From NCBI RefSeq assembly GCF_006716645.1, contig NZ_VFPL01000001.1, forward strand, positions 2,976,001 to 3,040,000: DNA of 64,000 nucleotides. The letters run 5' to 3'. How positions within the stretch are numbered: the first letter of the stretch is position 1; each line of letters begins with the position of its first letter. Below are positions 60,810 through 64,000 of this stretch, piece after piece. The translations under genes and the position numbers were made by a program. Source of the DNA: Arcticibacter tournemirensis (GTDB taxonomy: Bacteria > Bacteroidota > Bacteroidia > Sphingobacteriales > Sphingobacteriaceae). The notes beneath the pieces were generated by a model. That model saw only the letters and a program-made list of their open reading frames with translations, was not told where the DNA came from and did not search any database.

Positions 60810-61128
60810 ATAATGCTTTCTCTTTTACAAATATGGTCGTTTAAAGAAAATTATCTTGTTTAAATACTGGTCAATATGATTTTAATTTAGTTCAATCGGA
60901 TGTTCCGCTTCGTACCCGCTTCAGAAATGCTTCAGAGTGGAAAGCCACCACTTAGCGACCATGCTTTGTCTTTCTCCCGTGCTTCTTCGATAAAAATCGA
61001 AGAAGCACGGGAGCGAGCGGCAAGATGCTACGTAGATAGCCTCATTCGGTTTTGGACAGGTATGCTTTCTCTACTGGGGAAATAAATTTCAATTATGAGC
61101 AAATGTTCATTATTATTGTGCATTATTT
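60810..61128. other. Intergenic region between divergent operons
   Basis: These 319 bp hold the promoters of the DUF2264 operon (left) and the DUF134 operon (right), plus the strong hairpin listed at 60974-61013. A 61-codon open frame over the hairpin is not considered a gene. Confidence 0.5.
60974..61013. repeat. Perfect 18-bp hairpin with AAAA loop
   Basis: CTCCCGTGCTTCTTCGAT at 60974-60991 and its exact complement at 60996-61013 enclose four A. No T-tract follows on either strand, and no gene ends close by, so a terminator is unlikely. Confidence 0.8.
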
Positions 61129-61533
61129 ATGGCGCGAATAAAGAAATCAAGAGTAATACAGCGGGCTCCGTCTTTTTCGGGATTTAAGCCTTTTGGTATT
61201 CAAACATCGTCGGGCGAAGAGGTGGTACTTCATCTTGAAGAATATGAATCCATTAAACTCTGCGATTATGATCATCTTACACATGAACAGGCTGCTAAGG
61301 CAATGAACGTGTCGAGGCCTACTTTCACAAGGGTTTACCAGAGCGCCAGAAATAAAATTGCCAGGGCATTTGTAGAAGCTTCGGGTATCCGTCTGGAGGG
61401 AGGTCATTCTATTGTTGGAATCAACTGGTACTCATGCTCTTGCTGTGAGATCAGCTTTTCTTGTGTAACGGATGATCAGCCAGCCTGTCCTTTTTGTCTT
61501 TCAGTAAACCTGTCTAATGTTGAGCAACAATGA
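61129..61533 (+). CDS. DUF134 (UPF0251) DNA-binding protein
   Basis: A 134-residue protein. The N-terminal part (PFGIQTSSGEEVVLHLEEYE) and a sigma-70 region-4-like HTH (LTHEQAAKAMNVSRPTFTRV) define DUF134. The C-terminus has cysteines in CSCCEISFSC and CPFC that probably bind a metal or iron-sulfur cluster. DUF134 genes typically sit beside NifX/NifB-type genes, as here, and are taken to be their regulators. The stop overlaps the next start (ATGA), the first of two such overlaps in this operon. Confidence 0.88.
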   Translation: MARIKKSRVIQRAPSFSGFKPFGIQTSSGEEVVLHLEEYESIKLCDYDHLTHEQAAKAMNVSRPTFTRVYQSARNKIARAFVEASGIRLEGGHSIVGINWYSCSCCEISFSCVTDDQPACPFCLSVNLSNVEQQ

Positions 61534-61853
61534 TTATTGCCATAGCCCTTCATAACAATACCTTAAACTCACCCGTGCATCTTCAGTTTGGCCGCTGTTC
61601 TTTTTTTGCCTTCTATAACGGTGAATCGGACAAGGTTACTTATTTAGAAAATACTGAAAAGGACAGCCTGAAGGATACGGGCATAGCCATCGCTTCAATG
61701 CTCCTTTCAAAAAGGGTTTCGGCGGTAGTGGCAGGCCGTTTCGGCGTGAAAGTGGCAGATTATTTAAGAGGAAAACAAGTGCAGATGATCATCCCCCATA
61801 GGAAAGACACGACATTGGCGGATATCCTGAAAAAGGTTAATTCACACAAGTAG
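61530..61853 (+). CDS. NifX/NifB-type (dinitrogenase iron-molybdenum cofactor-like) protein
   Basis: A 107-residue single-domain protein of the NifX/NafY/NifB C-terminal fold: MIIAIALHNN, HLQFGRCSFFAFYN and VVAGRFGVKVADYL. In nitrogen fixers such proteins carry FeMo-cofactor precursors. Stand-alone copies in non-fixing anaerobes and Bacteroidota have no firm function and probably bind iron-sulfur or other metal clusters. It starts within the DUF134 stop codon and lies 9 bp before a second copy. Confidence 0.85.
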   Translation: MIIAIALHNNTLNSPVHLQFGRCSFFAFYNGESDKVTYLENTEKDSLKDTGIAIASMLLSKRVSAVVAGRFGVKVADYLRGKQVQMIIPHRKDTTLADILKKVNSHK

Positions 61854-61862
61854 AACAACGTA

Positions 61863-62261
61863 ATGAAAATGAATATGAAAATAGCAATAGCCGTTTCGGG
61901 AACCGATGTTTCCGGGCATTTTGGAAGTGCAGAAGCCTTCAGGATATTTACCCTGGAACCTTCGGGACAAGTAACCGAAACTGAAATCATACAAGGATCG
62001 GGAGAGTGCGGATGCAGGTCGGGAATAGCAACCGTTTTGGCCGAACATGGGGTAGAAGTACTACTGGCGGGAAGTATGGGTACCGGCTCGTACACGCTGT
62101 TACGGCGTAATCGTATTGTGGTTTTAAGAGGATGTTCGGGCGAAGCAACCACCGTTTTAAGAGATTTCCTTGATGGTCGTCTTTCCGATCAGGGAAGTAA
62201 TTGTTCAGTGCATGGCGAAGATCACGGGGAAGGGCATGTATGTAATCACCATCACAAATGA
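61863..62261 (+). CDS. NifX/NifB-type protein with His-rich C-terminus
   Basis: A 132-residue paralogue of the preceding protein: MKIAIAVSGTDVSGHFGSAEAF and VEVLLAGSMGTGSYTLLRRN. It ends in a histidine- and acid-rich tail (HGEDHGEGHVCNHHHK) that is a clear candidate metal-binding segment, and it has a CGC pair (GECGCRS) in the middle. A second in-frame ATG at 61869 and a third at 61875 are possible starts. Its stop overlaps the thioesterase start (ATGA). Confidence 0.85.
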   Translation: MKMNMKIAIAVSGTDVSGHFGSAEAFRIFTLEPSGQVTETEIIQGSGECGCRSGIATVLAEHGVEVLLAGSMGTGSYTLLRRNRIVVLRGCSGEATTVLRDFLDGRLSDQGSNCSVHGEDHGEGHVCNHHHK

Positions 62262-62671
62262 TAAGTTTCAGTACTAAATTAAGAGTCCAGTATTGCGATA
62301 CAGACCAGATGAGCTTTGCACATCATTCCAATTATGTGAAATATTTCGAACTGGCGAGGCTGGAATTGTTGAGGAGCATAGGGGTTTCCTATGTTTCAAT
62401 TGAGGAAGCTGGCTTTATCCTGCCGGTTGTAGACGTTAAAATACATTACATTAAGCCCGCTTTCTACGACGATGAACTTCTGATTGAAACCAGGCTTCCT
62501 GCTTTAAAAGGCGCAAGGATTGTATTTCTCTATCATGTAACCAATCAGCATGGGAAGCTCATCTGCGAAGGGGAAACGACGCTGGCATTTGCTGGTAAAG
62601 TCAACAAAAGGGCCTGCCATCCGCCTGCCTTTTTTATTAACGCTGTTCATAATGCGGAAGTAGCGGTGTGA
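62258..62671 (+). CDS. Acyl-CoA thioesterase, 4-hydroxybenzoyl-CoA thioesterase/YbgC family
   Basis: A 137-residue hot-dog-fold protein with the YbgC-type active-site motif YCDTDQMSFAHHSNYVKYFE, where the Asp of YCDTD and the residues of HHSNY form the catalytic site. It hydrolyses acyl-CoA thioesters in the cytoplasm; the natural substrate is unknown. It is the fourth gene of the coupled DUF134 operon, an odd partner for metal-cofactor proteins. Its last 25 bp overlap the end of the convergent gene. Confidence 0.9.
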   Translation: MISFSTKLRVQYCDTDQMSFAHHSNYVKYFELARLELLRSIGVSYVSIEEAGFILPVVDVKIHYIKPAFYDDELLIETRLPALKGARIVFLYHVTNQHGKLICEGETTLAFAGKVNKRACHPPAFFINAVHNAEVAV

Positions 62672-63777
62672 TTGTCGCGTTTTTTTAGATCACTGTCGAT
62701 CCGGTCATTCCACTTCGCCTGTGCCGCTGCATTCATTCCGTGGGAAGTTTCAATGTCATATGCCTTTTGCATAGCGTGCATATCTCTTAAGGAATCAAGA
62801 TACTGCATGTTAAGGAAAGCTTCATATGTATCAGGGGTAAGTTTCTCAGTCAAAACCTTTTGTTTAAACTGTTCGGCTATGATTTTTACAATATCAAAAT
62901 GCCGTTGCTCGTGGTTTAAGGCATATTGGTTTCTTCCAGCGGAACTGGCCCAGCAGGCGCTTTTAGGCAGATAAGCTTTCATTGCGACATCAACATAGAT
63001 AGTCTCATTTTTTAGCTTCGCATCCTGTATATAACCAAGACCGGGAATCACGAGTGCCTGGTATTTGTTTGAATGTATATTCTGCGACTGAAAATCACCC
63101 CAGGTTAGCTTTCTTTCAGGTGAATAGTATATCGTGTCGCCCTCAGGCTGCTCTCTGTAATCCGAAAAGTTGAACCTAACATCCCTGGCGAGCCGCCAAT
63201 CGGATTTTACATTGGCCTTCATCCAGTTATCAAAACTAACCAAAGCAGTTCTTAAAATATTGCGGATATGGCTTTCTACAGAAGTCGTATTGCCAACCGG
63301 CCGGGTATAGCGTAACGCGAACTTTGGAGACGTGAGAGGGGCTACACCATATTCTTTTGTCAGTCCAAAAGAGAGATGCAGCTTTATGCGACCTTCAATG
63401 CTGCCATCGGGAAGGGTCGCTTCGCTCACTTTTAATTCATTCAGGCCGATAGTGACCGCCCTTAACGACCTGTCTTTTTGTAGATTTTTGGATAAATAGT
63501 TGTTGACTGCTGCTATTGCACCGCCATGCAGATCTGTCGTCTTAACTATTGTCTGATCTGCCGCATTTTTTATGACCAGCGAAGCGACGGCTCCTTTACT
63601 GGTTCTTTCGTCTGCGATGGTCGCGATATAATATCCCGTAGGCTTCAGTACGATCGGCGAATTCTCCAGTACTATTTGCGCTGATGTCTGAAAGCTATTG
63701 ATCAGTATCAGTCCTGTAACAATGAATAGTAGTTGTATTTTATATGTCTTATATGTCCTTCGCAGTTTCATTCCCAC
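62647..63777 (-). CDS. DUF922-type secreted protein with HExxH motif
   Basis: A 376-residue protein with a Sec signal (LLFIVTGLILINSFQTSAQ), a beta-rich N-terminal half and a C-terminal domain with H289-E290-Q-R-H293 in LNHEQRHFDIVKI. That motif and the preceding KLTWGDFQ segment resemble DUF922, a family of putative zinc proteases of the periplasm. The protein is longer than a bare DUF922 domain. Its 3' end overlaps the thioesterase gene on the other strand. Protease activity is inferred from the motif only. Confidence 0.75.
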   Translation of the reverse strand: MGMKLRRTYKTYKIQLLFIVTGLILINSFQTSAQIVLENSPIVLKPTGYYIATIADERTSKGAVASLVIKNAADQTIVKTTDLHGGAIAAVNNYLSKNLQKDRSLRAVTIGLNELKVSEATLPDGSIEGRIKLHLSFGLTKEYGVAPLTSPKFALRYTRPVGNTTSVESHIRNILRTALVSFDNWMKANVKSDWRLARDVRFNFSDYREQPEGDTIYYSPERKLTWGDFQSQNIHSNKYQALVIPGLGYIQDAKLKNETIYVDVAMKAYLPKSACWASSAGRNQYALNHEQRHFDIVKIIAEQFKQKVLTEKLTPDTYEAFLNMQYLDSLRDMHAMQKAYDIETSHGMNAAAQAKWNDRIDSDLKKRDNHTATSAL

Positions 63778-63855
63778 TTTCCATACATCTAACGCATTTA
63801 TCTCATAAGTAGTATCAGCGGTGTTGCGTTAATGTTCTTGCAATTGACACATAGC

Positions 63856-63999
63856 TCAACCCGAAATAGCGAGTACATAATCGAGATCGCAGTCAGGTTC
63901 CTCCAAAGGAATATTCCGGTAGTAAGGCTTGCCAAGTAAGCGCACTTCTTGACTTGATGATAGGCCTGGCAAGCTGACCGTTCTTTTTTCACCATTGGA
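63856..63999 (-). CDS. C-terminal end of a gene running off the right edge
   Basis: The frame is open from the window edge and reads SNGEKRTVSLPGL, QEVRLLGKPYYRNIPLEEP, CDLDYVLAISG, then TGA at 63858-63856. The 47 codons look more gene-like than the other frames here. The final strand could be a beta-sandwich end of a glycosidase or surface protein, but I cannot assign it. Confidence 0.45.
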   Translation of the reverse strand, partial: SNGEKRTVSLPGLSSSQEVRLLGKPYYRNIPLEEPDCDLDYVLAISG

Positions 64000-64000
64000 G

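Noticed and set aside
60900-61085. 61-codon frame between the DUF2264 and DUF134 genes
   Set aside because: Its middle is the perfect 18-bp hairpin, and it has no ribosome-binding site or homology that I recognise.
61530-62261. Evidence of nitrogen fixation
   Set aside because: NifX/NifB-like domains occur widely in non-fixing bacteria; no nitrogenase structural or NifB radical-SAM gene is present here.
63798-63995. 65-codon minus-strand frame at the right edge
   Set aside because: A neighbouring frame (63856-63999) that is open to the window edge reads more like a protein C-terminus.

Overview
The window looks like a chromosome segment of a soil- or plant-associated Bacteroidota, most likely Sphingobacteriaceae (Pedobacter or a relative). 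The evidence is a SusC/SusD pair with a hybrid two-component regulator, Bacteroidota-type RHS proteins with the DUF6443 domain, LytTR and AraC regulators, IS982/IS3 elements, and compact operons with ATGA start/stop overlaps. No rRNA, tRNA or CRISPR array was recognised.

Region 1 (1-3872) is a graveyard of polymorphic-toxin material. It holds the 3' part of an RHS gene with an HExxH toxin tip, a probable lipoprotein immunity gene, a 38-bp remnant of an RHS core, and several small orphan genes that look like displaced toxin tips and immunity genes. Region 2 (3936-11557) has a divergent LytTR regulator and a compact type II secretion/type IV pilus-like operon: pseudopilin, short prepilin peptidase, GspE ATPase, secretin, a PilM-PilN-like fusion and a PilO/GspM-like protein. 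No GspF-type platform protein is visible. Region 3 (11718-22039) contains a 1777-residue RHS toxin with two pre-peptidase C-terminal-like domains and NHL repeats, its immunity gene, a second toxin remnant with a partner gene, a further RHS-like protein and a frameshifted secreted-protein pseudogene. The secretion operon therefore lies between two RHS loci.

Region 4 (22253-25931) is mobile-element debris: a truncated IS3 transposase ending at a perfect 57-bp palindrome, a fragment of a tail-fibre-like gene, and an IS3-family element whose orfB is split by an IS982 element with a clean 7-bp target duplication. Region 5 (25932-32331) carries ordinary accessory genes: a QorB-like quinone reductase, two AraC regulators, a TetA-like efflux pump, a beta-hydroxyacid dehydrogenase-type oxidoreductase, a methyltransferase and a secreted protein of unknown function.

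Region 6 (32495-60809) is catabolic. A CstA transporter precedes a split transketolase whose second subunit overlaps a GH115 alpha-glucuronidase gene. A glucuronoxylan utilisation locus follows: hybrid two-component regulator, SusC, SusD, SASA-type esterase, GH3, GH67, and on the opposite strand DUF2264, GH10 xylanase, GPH-family sugar transporter and GH43. The inferred flow is surface xylanase, SusCD uptake, periplasmic removal of acetyl and glucuronosyl groups and xylosidase action, import of short xylo-oligosaccharides, cytoplasmic GH43, then the pentose phosphate pathway.

Region 7 (61129-64000) has a coupled operon of a DUF134 regulator, two NifX/NifB-type cofactor-binding proteins and a YbgC-like thioesterase, then a convergent DUF922-type HExxH protein and the 3' end of a gene that runs off the right edge.
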